From Sabethes cyaneus (Eukaryota > Arthropoda > Insecta > Diptera > Culicidae), in assembly GCF_943734655.1 (NCBI RefSeq), contig NC_071354.1, forward strand, positions 175,246,411 to 175,310,410: a stretch of 64,000 nt of DNA, given 5' to 3'. The notes below the pieces were generated by a model that did no database searches, had not been told where the DNA came from, and saw only the letters and a program-made list of their open reading frames with translations. Positions 1-11,400 of this stretch are shown here, piece after piece. The position numbers were made by a program, and so were the translations under genes. Positions within the stretch are counted from its first letter, which is position 1; every line of letters begins with the position of its first letter.

Positions 1-529
1 TAAACTACCCATGCTTTCATAGTTACGTAACTGCCAAAATGAATCATCTAAGGTTGAGCTCCTCAGAAACTAGCTAAACTTTATTTATGTAGGTACAACA
101 CAGTTTAATTTGTGGCAATACGAAGTTTGTCGGGTCAGCTTACTTACTTACTTAGGTGGCTTGCCGTCCTAAGACAAAGTCTGTTGAACAAAGTTTCTCC
201 ATGTAACTCGGTTGAGGGCTATCGCTCTCAAATTCCTCGGATACCGAGTATTCTCTGCCAGATTTCGCTCCACCTGGTCTAACCATCTTGCTCGCTGCGC
301 TCCTGGTCATCTTGTTGCTACCGGATTTGAGGCGAACACCATCTCTGCAGGGTAGTTGTCCGGCATTCTTGCAACATGCCCTGCCCATCGTATCCGTCCA
401 GCTTTAACCGCCTGTGGATACTGTGTTCGCCATACAGCTGTGCTAGTTCATGGTTCATCCTCCTCCTCCATACTCCGTTCTCCTGTACGCCGCCGAAGGT
501 CGTTCTTGTCTTGTTGTCGGGTCAGCTAG
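1..529 (+). mobile_element. Helitron family A, 3' end (5' part lies before the window)
   Basis: The first 140 bases match the 3' part of the complete family A element ending at 8403: both share TAAACTACCCATGCTTTCA, GTAACTGCCAAAATGAATCA and a terminal GGCAATACGAAGTTTGTCGG-like stretch. Helitrons are rolling-circle DNA transposons that end in CTRR after a short hairpin and make no target duplication. Here the last bases, CTAG at 526-529, are separated from the rest by an inserted RTE fragment (141-513) that duplicated 14 bp of the Helitron end. No Rep/helicase coding sequence is present, so this copy is non-autonomous or truncated. A second Helitron begins immediately after it. Confidence 0.8.
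141..513 (-). pseudogene. RTE-like non-LTR retrotransposon, 5'-truncated 3' end
   Basis: Read on the minus strand, this encodes the C-terminal tail of an RTE-like APE/reverse transcriptase polyprotein. Recognisable pieces are RIRWAGHVARMPDN, QRARWLDQVERNL and NLRAIALNRVTWRNFV, with one in-frame stop between them. The element ends on the minus strand in a short TAAG repeat (141-153 on the plus strand reads TACTTACTTACTT), the kind of short tandem tail that RTE elements carry instead of poly(A). It is flanked by the 14-bp direct repeat TTGTCGGGTCAGCT at 127-140 and 514-527, so it is a genuine insertion into the Helitron end. Only about 370 bp survive, typical of aborted reverse transcription. 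It makes no functional protein. Confidence 0.85.
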
Positions 530-1797
530 TACATATATAAAAGTGAGCGTGAGTATGTTTGTATGTTCCAGAACGCCTTGACCGATCTCCACAAAATTTG
601 GAACACATATTCTTTGATTTAAAGGAATCAGCACTGGGGGGTTGATAAGAGGGCTGGTGTTCATAACAGGGGGGAGGCCATAACTCCGAAATGCCTGGAC
701 GGTTCTTCATCAAACTTGGCATACATGTTCCTTGACATTAGGGAATCAGAATTGAAGGGGTTGACAACAGGGAAGGGGGTTCATAACAGGCGGGGGGGGG
801 AGGGAGGTAGAGAGGGAGGTCCTAACTCCGAAACGCCTGGATGGTTCTTCTTCAAACTTGGCACACTTGCCATAAGGGAATCAGCACTGGGAAGTTGCCA
901 AAAGACGCTGGACGCTTCTTCATCAAACTTGGCACATATGTTTCTTGACATAAAGGACTCAGAACTTAAGGGGTTGACAAAAGATGGAAGAGGTCCATAA
1001 CAGTGAGGGAGGCCCTAACTCCGAAACGCCTGGATGGCTCTTCATCAAACTTGGCACACTTGCCATAAGGGAATCAGCACTGGGAGGTTGCCAAAAGGGT
1101 GGGCCCTAACAAGGGGATAAGTAAAAGGGGTTGCGTTTCTCTTGCATTTAAACCGATTGCAGTTGTGCAAATAACTTTGAGAAAAGAGGGGGTTCCACCG
1201 AAGAGGAATATATGGTAACAAAGACCTTTGTTTAGTTTCCATTATAGTGATTTTCAAAGAGCAAACCAATGCATAATTAGCTACGTGACAGAAGAGGGAG
1301 CTGACTGAGAACATGAGTATGTATGTAAGTTTCGCCATAGCTCCGGGACTTCTGGACTGTTCTTCGTTAAACGTCGTTTGTCAAACACATGTATTTTGGC
1401 ATAAAAGAATCAGCGCAGGGGGGTTGACAAAAGAGGGAGATGGTCTCTTATAAGGGGAAAGAAAACGTTCAAATGGGTAAAGGAGTGCGTTTCTCTTGAA
1501 ATTGGAACGAGAGCAGTTGTACAAGTTGCTGGATTTCTGAAAGGGGGGATAGGGTGGCCATTAACAAAGGGAAGCTTCAAAAACGGTTTTTTGTCGATTT
1601 ATAGGGATTACTGGGAAGAAGTCAGATTTACAAGTAGCTGGGGGACAACATGAGGGAAACTGACAAAGAGAGAAGACTCATTAAAATGAAAAAAGTGTTT
1701 TGTTTTTTGCACTATGAGAATTTTCGTTACAATAACAGATGTGCAACAAGTGACTGAGAGGCTAAGGGGGCCCGAGTAAGATCGGGTTATCAGCTAG
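530..1797 (+). mobile_element. Helitron family B, complete non-autonomous copy
   Basis: The 5' end reads TACATATATAAAAGTGAGCG and corresponds to TCTATATATATAAAAGTAAG of the second copy at 49100. The 3' end has a perfect hairpin, CCCGA-GTAAGA-TCGGG (1771-1786), then TTATCAG and the terminal CTAG (1794-1797), followed by T as expected for A/T insertion. The interior holds several diverged ~110-150-bp repeats built on AACTCCGAAACGCCTGGA, CTTCATCAAACTTGGCACA and TTCCTTGACATAAGGGAATC (about 567, 681, 811, 900 and 1012). G-runs separate the units. There is no Rep or helicase open reading frame. Short reading frames inside it are by-products of the repeats. Confidence 0.85.
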
Positions 1798-4261
1798 TAC
1801 CTTTATAATCAGCATTTATTTGAAACTCTGAAGCATGACACACGAAAAATATCGAGCTGTTTTCGCGAGAAGGAGGTTCTGTACTCTATATTGCAAAATT
1901 TTCACAGAACACGTGAGACATGTGTGCAGTTGCGTCAGTTAGCTGCATCGGCCCGAAATGTATCCTCATGACAGTTGTACCAGTTGTCTAATGTGAGCTA
2001 AAACTAGATTAGATATTATAATGCCAAAACTGATTTGATTGGTGGATAAATCTCAGCTTTATAAGCCACAACTATTCAATCTGCGACATTAGTGGACGTC
2101 AAACTGCTCAACTTTACAGCTTAAGTACGAATAACAATGCAGAGTCCGAACACACGCTCCAGAAAATAACAGAAACGACACAAACGAATTGCTGTTAGCA
2201 TTTTACCGCGTATAGGTAATGCCAGAGAAATAAAACTAGCGCGCTATCCAAAATAATACATAAAATTAGCCAGAATGAAGGCAACAATCGTCAACATAAG
2301 CATAAATTCATTCAAATGGATTATTTTCGTCGGATATGGAATGCACAAAGGCAGACCAGTAGTCGCCGTCATGCATTGGTAATTTCGTTTCAGAAAATAT
2401 GATTCGCATTTCTCTCCGATGATTTGGAAACGAGATATGTTAATGTTCTAATTTCCCTTTTCAGAAGCATCTAATTTGCCAGCACGGGATTGGATTTGTT
2501 AGTGTACCAGAAAACGTCCATAGAGTATTTGAAGAAAAAGATCTCATTATTGATCATTGATTATTTTTTCCATCACTATCAAAACCGAGCGCCATTAGAA
2601 TTATTCTCTACTTCTTCGCAATGAATATTAAAACTTGTGCAACTTAATTTTAGTCTCAGTTGCAAGAATCAAGTTTCACCTCATGAAAGGTTTCGAATTG
2701 TAAACTCAGTTTTAAACCTGCCAACATGAGCTTACCTTTCTCGATTTTTTTTTGCAATTATTTATGTGAAACTCACTCACTGTACATGGTGAAGGATACC
2801 ACATCAAAACCATCATTAAAGCAGAAAATTATAGTGTGGCAAAAGCTGTGGTTCTATTAGAGGTTTCTCGTATAAAATTGTAAAAAAAAATCAATCTAGA
2901 TTACATGTTTTCAACACGGGCATTTCCAGTTGAGATAGTTTATTATATGTACGCAAATTACCCATTTAAAACTGACGGCTACATAAGCGAAATAAAGCCA
3001 TCTGCATGACAACCGAACTGCAAAATTTCTCGAATCGTGAATAAAGTTTAGCATGCACCATCAGACTTAAGAATCGTTCGATTATAAATTCATCATCATT
3101 TAAACAAGGAAATAATTTAAGGAGAAAATAACCTCTCAAGCCAAAACAAGACTCTAGTTAATATTCACCACTTTAAACTTCACAGTTTAAACGAGAACAG
3201 TGATACGAAAACAGTTCCCGGAATTCATACGCCCGAATAAGTTTTCTTCCATTCTCCGAACGAACATCCAAACGTCGTGGCGGGAAAATACAGAATTACA
3301 GCGCATCAAACCCACGACTCCGCCCGGGCCGGAGCTATATCAAATTTCTTCGATCGAATCAAAACATTCCTGGAAAATTCGAGATGACTGCTCTGTCGAT
3401 TACAGCAGCATCAGTAGCGTACGGTACAGCAATGTACACGGTTGCCACGTGACATACCCGGCGCAAAGTTTGCTCTCATCTCACGGTATTCGGTTAGCAA
3501 ACTACCTTTCGAAACTAGATTTTGCTAACGCAATTTTGGCGGTACGGCAGAGCAGACACATTACGAGGCACAGTGAAAAATTATATATTATATTTATCAT
3601 ATTTTTTAAAATTTATTTTGAAGATTTTTTATTTGGTCTTTAAACTCTCGATATTTTGAATTTAACTTTTTATTCGATGCTAACTATTTCAACAATTCCA
3701 TGAGTGCTTTGACAATTTGAATGATAGCCTATTATAAGGCAATTATTTCCTAGCTTCAGCTTAGGATCGAGTAACCGATAAACCAAGCGATTATCAGACA
3801 TCTGATGGTGATTTAATCATTTTCCTTCGCTGTCGGGCCGATCCGGTTTTGTTTTCCTTGTATTTCCATGACCGAAGGCTTTATCCTTTTTCTGCCGGGT
3901 TGTTTACTGTATTTTATGTTAGGTACAAGAAGGCGTTAGCAGTTAAAGCAGCGGCTTCTGTTGAGTTTAGCATGAAATAAAAACAGGAGAACACAAAATA
4001 AGTTAGTACGAAATTGGATGGATTTCCGTCAAAAACAAACTTGCCGTAAAAGATCGGTGCTCTCTTAATTATTCTAAAGAAATGCGTAGGTATGTTTTGG
4101 AAATTTTTTTGAGCTGAATATAGCGTTGAACAAAGGTCAACATGAAAAATCTTCAAGAACCGGTTTTTGAAAAGCCATTTTAGCTTTCTCATAGAAAAAA
4201 TAAACAGTTTCATAATGAATTTCTTGTGGCTGTAATAATCAAAATGCAGTTTAACCAAATA
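1798..4261. other. No recognised gene
   Basis: I see no conserved coding region, RNA gene or complete transposon here. The longest open frame is 147 codons (3200-3643, plus). It has a somewhat higher G+C centre around 3270-3560 and a low-complexity, Phe/Ile-rich C-terminal end. It contains no motif I recognise and starts in an AT-rich context, so I do not call it a gene. A minus-strand frame of 116 codons at 3914-4264 is likewise unrecognised and AT-driven. Confidence 0.4.
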
Positions 4262-4312
4262 CACTCAAGTCGCTTTTTACGCGAAGGATATGTTCCACGT
4301 AATATTCCGGAT
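4262..4312 (+). mobile_element. MITE terminal fragment, CACTCAAGT family
   Basis: CACTCAAGTCGCTTTTTACG and the following GCGAAGGATATGTT-like bases match the left end of the complete MITE at 22659-22937. A TA precedes the fragment (4260-4261), as expected for a Tc1/mariner-type target. The matching right end was not found, so only about 50 bp remain. Confidence 0.65.
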
Positions 4313-4547
4313 ATGTAAAAATCAAATTCATTAAATATCTACTTATTACCAGAATAAAAATGAACGGTTACATTCCTCATATAGATGCTCTCCTGTCTTT
4401 TTTAATATGCCAATCTACTATAATAGCTGTTCCAGAAAAAAGGTACATTAAAATTTAATTGTTTCGATTGTATGTATTTACGTACTTGTGTGTACTCAGC
4501 GTGTGTACTTGTTTTTTTTTTCTAAAAACTTTAGACACGTACTTTTC

Positions 4548-4770
4548 ATTTACACTCTTCAATTTTCCCTCATCGCTCTTCACTCTTGGCTCTTCACCCT
4601 TCATTATTTTTTCTGCACTCCTCACTATTCCCTCTTCGCTCATCGCTCTTCACACTTTGCTCTTTAAACTTCACTGATTCATTCTTCCCTCTTTTCACTT
4701 CGCTCTACCCACTCTACTCCTTATTCTTCATTCTTCGTTCTTCACACCACACACTTCACTATCGATTCTC
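4548..4770. repeat. Degenerate pyrimidine-rich CTCTTCAC-like tract
   Basis: The plus strand is dominated by imperfect repeats of CTCTTCAC, CTTCATT and CTCATCG for more than 200 bp, leading directly into the TTTCTTG heptamer array. It is strongly strand-asymmetric (C+T on the plus strand). Open frames on both strands here are low-complexity artefacts. Confidence 0.75.
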
Positions 4771-5104
4771 GCTTCTTGTTTCTAGTTTCTAGTTTCTAGT
4801 TTCTAATTTCTAGTTTCTAGTTTCTTGTTTCTTGTTTCTTGTTTCTTGTTTCTTGTTTCTTGTTTCTTGTTTCTTGTTTCTTGTTTCTTGTTTCTTGTTT
4901 CTTGTTTCTTGTTTCTTGTTTCTTGTTTCTTGTTTCTTGTTTCTTGTTTCTTGTTTCTTGTTTCTTGTTTCTTGTTTCTTGTTTCTTGTTTCTTGTTTCT
5001 TGTTTCTTGTTTCTTGTTTCTTGTTTCTTGTTTCTTGTTTCTTGTTTCTTGTTTCTTGTTTCTTGTTTCTTGTTTCTTGTTTTTTGTTTCTTGTTTCTTG
5101 TTTC
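4771..5104. repeat. Heptanucleotide array (TTTCTTG)n
   Basis: About 47 head-to-tail copies of TTTCTTG. The left ~40 bp are variant TTTCTAG/TTTCTAA units and the rest is nearly perfect, with one T-rich interruption near 5080. Because 7 is not a multiple of 3 and the unit has no stop in any plus frame, all three forward frames and one reverse frame stay open. The apparent proteins repeating FLVSCFL or ETRNKKQ are therefore artefacts. Confidence 0.97.
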
Positions 5105-6100
5105 TCAATTCTTGTTACTTAATTCTTGATTCGTCATACTTCTTTCTTCATTTTCAATTCTGTATTCTTATAGCTTTTTATCGGTTTATAAATTTTTATT
5201 AACGGATTTTAAACTTTTAAACTTTTAAGCATTCAGACTTTTAGACTATTAGACTTGTAGACTTTTAGGCTTTTAGAATTTTAGATGTTCAGATTTTTAG
5301 ACTTTTAGATTTTTGGACTTTTAAACTGTTAGGTTTTTAGATTGGATTTTTAGACTTTTAGCAACAGATTTCTGACATTTAACATTTAGATTTTTGGACT
5401 TTTAGATTTTTACACTTTTGGACTTTTAGATTTTTAGGCTTTTGGATTTTTAGACTTTAACATGTTTAGATTCTAAAGCTTTTAGATTTTTAGACTTTTA
5501 GATGTTTAGATTTTTATATTTTTATACTTTTAGGCATTTAGAGTTTTAGATTTTTAGACTTTTAAATATTTAGAGTTTTTTATTTTTAGACTTTTATATT
5601 TTCAGGCTTCTTAACTTTTAGATTTACTATTAGACTTACTTTTGGATTTCTTCTAGGCTTATTTATTTTTTGGTTTTGCTTTTAAAGTTGATTCCGGCTT
5701 GCACTTAAGTTTACTGTCAGGCTCGCTTTTAGAATTACTTTTAAAGTTACTCTAAGACTTATGTTAGACTTACTTTTAGACTTATTTAGATACTTACTCT
5801 TAGACATATTTTTACACTTATTTTTAAGCTTACTTTTAGATTTATTTTCAGACTTTTTGAATTTTTTACTTCTTGACCCTTTGGCTTTATAATTTTTTGA
5901 ATATTTGGCTATTAAACTTTACGACTTTGTGAATTTTAGAGTTTTTGTGTTTTTGACTATCGAAGTTTTCGGCTTTTGGATTATTTAACTATTTGCCTTT
6001 TGGTTTTTTTTTTTTACTTTTAGACTTCTAGCTTTTTACGCCTTAAAACTTTTAAACGTTTAAACTTTTGATTTTCACGCTTTTCGCATTACTATTAAAT
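5105..6100. repeat. Degenerate TTTTAGACTTTTAGATT-like low-complexity tract
   Basis: After a ~100-bp transition, roughly 900 bp consist of imperfect 8-10-bp units such as TTTTAGACT, TTTTAGATT, TTTTTGGACT and TTTAGGCT. Units decay towards the right, where ACTTTTAGA alternates with TTACTTTTAGACTTA. Period and unit vary, so this looks like an old, diverged satellite-like expansion. Nothing coding is recognised in it. Confidence 0.85.
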
Positions 6101-6218
6101 TTACTTTTCGAATTTTTCACTTCTAGACCCTGTGACTACATAATTATTTTGTATTTTGGATTTTAGATTTTGTATTTGGTACCCATGGTAACTTTTACTG
6201 GATACAATGACTTGGTTA

Positions 6219-6655
6219 TTTAAACCTATAAAAATAAATTTCAGTCTGTCAGTGTCTGTATGTTCCTTATAGAATGGAACCAAATTTGGCATGTGGCGGT
6301 TTTTGGAGAAAGTAATTTTTTCTATGGTGAATTGAGACCCCTCCCCCTCTAAGAGAGGGAGCACCCATTCAAATGAAATACAGATTTACTCACAACTCGA
6401 GAACTAATCATGCAAATGGAACCAAATTTGACATGTGTGGGTTTTGGAGGCAGGATTTTTTTCTATGGTGTAGTGAGACTCCTTCTCCTTTTAAGAGGTG
6501 GGCTCCCATACAAATGAAATATAAATTTCCTCATAATTCGAGAACAAATCAAGCAAATGGAACCAAATTTGGCATGTGGGTTTTTTTGGAAATAGTTTTG
6601 GAAATTTTTTTCTATGATGTTTTGAGACCCCTCCGTAGCCAACTCATATCAATGT
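6219..6655 (+). mobile_element. Helitron family A, 5' part only
   Basis: The start, TTTAAACCTATAAAAATAAA, aligns with TCTATACCTATAAAAATGGA at 6968 and 7158 and is preceded by A. It is followed by the CTGTATGTTCCTTATAGAAT module and then ~110-140-bp internal repeats: CATACAAATGAAATA, CTCATAACTCGAGAACTAAT, ATGGAACCAAATTTGGCATG, then a pyrimidine block ACCCCTCCCCCT. The homology stops near 6655 and no CTAG end follows, so the 3' half is missing. Confidence 0.75.
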
Positions 6656-6967
6656 ACAAAAATTATCGTAAATATCGCTTAACAAATTCGAAACCGTAAC
6701 TTGATAAAAGGGGCTCAAGTTGATTTTGTATCACATATAATGATAACAACTGACACAAATGATTTTCAGCACAAAATTGTATAGCAGTACGAAGCGAGTC
6801 GCGCCTAATCGGAAATTATCGTATATGATTATTTATATAGTCGTGACACTTACAATTATTCCTAATTACGTATATCGCCTCCAAAATAGTACGGATATGC
6901 CAGTTTTGCGCATCAAATACGATTTATTAGCATGTATATCTGTACATAATGCTGATTTTATCTCTTA
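6656..6967. other. No recognised gene
   Basis: A short unassigned interval between two family A Helitron pieces. It is AT-rich and I see no motif, inverted repeat or coding signal in it. Confidence 0.4.
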
Positions 6968-8403
6968 TCTATACCTATAAAAATGGATTTCTGTCTGTCT
7001 GTCTGTTTATCCCTATGTTCCTTATAGAATCGAAAACTACTGAGCCGATCGGCGTGAAAATTTGCACGTAGGGGTTCTTGGGGCCAGGGGACGTTCTTAT
7101 GATGGTTAGAGACCCCTCCTCCCACTGAGAGGGGGCGGGGGGGGTCTCCCATACAAATCTATACCTATAAAAATGGATTTCTGTCTGTCTGCCCGTATGT
7201 TCCTTATAGAATCGAAAACTACTGAACCGATCGACGTGAAAATTTGCATGTAGGGGCTTTTGGGGCCGGGGAAGGTTCATCTGATGAGTAGAGATCTCTT
7301 CCCCCACTAACAGGGGGGGGGGGCTCCCATACAAATGAAATACAAATTTCTGCATAACTGAAGAACTAATCAAGCAAATGGAACCAAATTTGGCATTTGA
7401 AGGTTTTTGGAGGCAACAGTTTTTTCTATGGTAAATTAGGACCCCTCCGCACTTTAGCAGGGGGTGTTCCCATACAAATGAAATACAAATTTCCTCATAA
7501 CTCTAGAACTAATAAAGCAAATGGAACCAAATTTGGGATGTGGGTGTTTTGGGAGGCAAATTCTTTTTCTATGGTGCATTGAGACCCCTCCCCTCTTCAG
7601 GAGGAAAATTATGACCCCTCCCCCTATAAAAGGGGGCGCTCCCATACAACTGAAATATGTACAAATTTCCTCATAACTAGAGAACTAATCAACCAAAAGG
7701 AACCAAATTTAGCATGTGGGGAGTTTTGGAGGTTTTGGAGGGGTTTTAGTTCCCTCACCCCTGTGGTAGGGGGATAAGGACTAATCGAACTCGAGAAATT
7801 TTAGACTCTTCCATAAAACATTAGTCAATAACAAGACAACCAAAAACTATCAATTAGGTTTATTTATTTTCCTAGATCTGCTGACCTCTGTTACTTTCCT
7901 TCAGTTGTCCAAACGAGCGACAGCGAGTAAGGAGAGGATAACCCCTGCGAAATAGTACTTTCCACGAAAATATTTTCCGGGAAATTTTACATCCTGCGTA
8001 AGGTTTTTCGCGAAATGGTATTCCGCGAAACTCTATATTCCGCGTTAAGGTCAACCGAGAAAAGGTGTTCCGCAAAATGGTATTCGGCGAAATGTTATAT
8101 AATCATGACGAATATTTTAATGCTATCCGCTTTATTTTATCTGGCGAAGCAATGGGGGGAGTTATAAATTCGCATATTAAACTACCCATGCTTTCAGTTA
8201 CGTAATTGCCAAAATGAATCATTTATGTTAGGTTGAACTCCTCAGAAACTTGCAAAACTCGAGATTGGGACTAAGGTCATCCGAGATTTACGATTTATGT
8301 ACATCACAGCATATAATTTGTGGCAATACAAAGTTGGTCGGGTCAGCTATTTTTTTATGTGGTTTTATCCAGTTGGTTATTCACCACACGTCGGGTCAGC
8401 TAG
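6968..8403 (+). mobile_element. Helitron family A with two 5' ends and one 3' end
   Basis: A full 5' terminus (TCTATACCTATAAAAATGGA, then TTTCTGTCTGTCTG) occurs at 6968 and again at 7158, each preceded by A. Each is followed by the ATGTTCCTTATAGAATCGAA and CGTGAAAATTTGCA modules. The element then runs through internal repeats (about 7320, 7455, 7630) and a unique 3' region with GACAGCGAGTAAGGAGAGGA and TTCCGCGAAA-like modules. It ends at CGTCGGGTCAGCTAG with CTAG at 8400-8403 followed by T. A degraded internal copy of the 3' end also lies near 8340. No Rep/helicase frame exists, so it would depend on an autonomous helper. Coding-length frames here are repeat-derived. Confidence 0.85.
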
Positions 8404-11400
8404 TCTAAATATAAAAATCTAACGCAATGAAACTAATCAAGAAACTCTTGAAGAATATAATCCATGAAGTCCATAAATTTAAATAAAAATCAAACGCCTA
8501 TCGTCATTGATATTCTTCGGGTAACCTTAAGATATCACTCACTAATATGAACAAACATAAATCATCCCACATAGCTTTCGTAAAGTCTTCCCGAGAGCTA
8601 TCCACTGCATATAAATCCAAATGTTTTTATCGTGCGATAAGCACTAATTTATGTACATTTTTACGACATAGCATGAGGATAAAATAAACTTTTGTGCATT
8701 TACCCCACAATTTTTTGTGTGTACTAATTTCCTCATTTAGAGCTGATGTCGACCACCCGGCACATTCGTTGCCATTAATGTCTTTCGGAGTTTCTTTAAA
8801 TCGTTTAAACTACCACTCGTAAATAGTGGGTGAGTGGTTCGTGATGTATACTCATCAGCAGAAACTTCCTGCTATCGTTCGGCAAGCCTCGGAAGTATAT
8901 TGATCGAACTTAGAACAAAAAGGTACTGACGCAATGGAAGCAATAAACCTAGCTTTTATTTATCTTAATGTCATTAATTTGCAAAGCAAATATGTGTGCG
9001 TACTATGACACCGTCTCTGTATATGACCTGAAACATAAGTCTCAAATCTGAGCAGAAGAAGTATGATATAGACACCGAAAAATTGAATACGATGGAAGTT
9101 GATAATTGACTACAGCTATAACTAAACTACAACTGAAATACGTATCCGTGACTATGTTAGGAAATCGAAATTATTGTAGCACTACTCATGCAATAACTTA
9201 TTATTCAAACGTGTTCAATATTTATATGCTTGAAATTCGTGTTCAAAACTGAAATATACTGTTTTTATACATAGCTTCCGAATTGTTAAGATATAAAAGC
9301 GGGATTATACTTGCGTTGGAGTCATTGCGAAATAAATCACTTTTTCATAGTGCACCCTACTCGGATCAGTTTGTCGTTCCGGAAATTAGAATATGATTAT
9401 ACCTCGTGTGCAGGTTAAAATTTTGGGAACGCAAGGTTGGTAGATAAGAAAGCTGTCCTTTTCGGTACACGTCTATCGTCTGCCAGCATGCTGCTTAAAG
9501 GAAATGAGCTGAAGAATATTTTGGCCCCCATTAACGCCACCGCCCGACCGGTAGTACTACAAAAAGTGTTTGAGCTAATCTTTACAACGTCAAAATCATA
9601 AAGTGCATTTATTTGATTGACGACAAATTGCTTCGTAGTTACCTATTGTTAAAAGATCATCAGCATTTCGCAAATGGAAGCGCCAGGATAAATAATTTAG
9701 GCGATGCTATCGAAATCGCACATACATAGTCGAGCAGAAAAACACAATAATAGGATAACTAATAAGGTCAAACTAATTACATCAACTTCGCATCAAGTTT
9801 AGCATCGTATTGTCAGCAGCTCGATATGTTGACGTCGAGTTGAGATCTGTTCTTTAGGAGTAGAGATGCTGTAATAAATGACCGGCATCCAATTAGGGCG
9901 AACGTAGAGAAAGAAAAACTGCACAAATTTTCATCGGAAAGCAAAGTACGATGCAGTGGAAAGTATACATGAAGAGTTTTGCTTTATCTCCAGAGGACCA
10001 CTCAACGTCTTTATTCTTTCCATGATGTTCCATGATACACAATCCTAAGACGTTTCTTTTCATGATTGCCGGGCAGGTTATTTTATAAATTGTTTCGGAT
10101 GTAACAACCCTACAAAGTTGGATTATTATTTCCCTGACAGAATTGTTTAACCACAAATGAAATTTATTTTGAATTGTTCCAATCTAAAATTTAGTATACA
10201 CATCCAATACAAGGATTATATGTGTAGCAGTTGCGAAAGATCAAGTTGCTAAAAGTTAAGTTGAACAGTTGCTTAAGGTCACAACTCGCCCGCTCAGTTC
10301 ATACAAACGTACTGCACCGTAAGCATTCCCTTCACTTTACCAGCGAGGCACTACAACAAGACGATAAACAAAACACGGACATGCTTTTTCAAGAGTCCTT
10401 GTCGTAAGGACCTGCATGTGTATATCAGTAGCATTTTCCTCATTTCCTGTAATGTTTCACAATAATGGTTGGGAGGTCGTGGGACAGAGATCCTCCCGAA
10501 CGAAAGTACGAAACAAATGCAGAAATGGTGAATACCGGCAGATTGTACGCATGAGCACACAAGCATGCCTTTTAATGATATTCTGGATTTTATGCTGGTG
10601 GGAAGCAATGTACGTGGAACCAACCCATGACTAATTAGTAATTACATGAAAGATGTTGTGCTAGCCAAAAATATCTTCTTTGCTACCGATTTGCAATACA
10701 CTGTCAATGAATTTGTTTGTGTGAACCAGATAAATCATTTTGATTATACATGAACCAACTTCTGCGACGTGATGGAACCTGAAGTATCATGAAGCCACGA
10801 TTGTCGATTAGGTAAAGACAATAGGGATGATATATGTATAACAAGCATGTCGTGTGTCTTATTAAGCATTGGTTTGCTAGGAAGTTATGTACCAGTTGAA
10901 TAAGATATTAATTATAGGGTACCGGAGGGCATTACGAGCACGCTACTAAATTCGGCATACATTCCCTATTTTTGCTGGGCTTTTGCCGTTATAGGGCATG
11001 TTGCTGCTTCGTCGTAGTTGCCTATTCCCGTCCTATCCAACACAAATTATTAAAAATATCAGCGATTTTTATGACACACAATACAAAATTAGTTATTCCC
11101 TAATATTTTAGTTTGTTGCCTCTCCTACGCGATCAATCAAAGTGAGCTGAGATCTATTTAAATGCTTTTTTTCATTAAAGAATTCCTAACAGTCAAATTT
11201 CCAACATTTTTTCGTGCGACAAAGAAGAAAATGTCGACTAATCGTTTCAATTGTTGTTATTCTGCAGCCGGGAAAACAGAAATTTTGCGGAATAACATTT
11301 GTCATGCAGTCCTACACAAATACATGCGCGCTAGCTTCGTAAATATTATTGTGATTTTTAGTTCGAACGATGAAAAATTTTGATGGGCGGATTTTAAAAC

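Noticed and set aside
716..1000. Coding frame within the Helitron with repeated HMFLDI strings
   Set aside because: The repeats of the peptide mirror the internal nucleotide repeats of a non-autonomous Helitron.
3200..3643. 147-codon frame as a host gene
   Set aside because: No recognised domain, no supportive start or splice signals, and a low-complexity C-terminal end.
4803..5202. Long overlapping frames repeating FLVSCFL or ETRNKKQ
   Set aside because: They are translations of a 7-bp microsatellite with no stop in several frames; there is no start context, and all frames are equally open.
7841..8100. Regularly spaced CGAAATGG/CGCGAAA motifs as a CRISPR-like array
   Set aside because: Units are irregular and diverged, and belong to the 3' region of Helitron family A.
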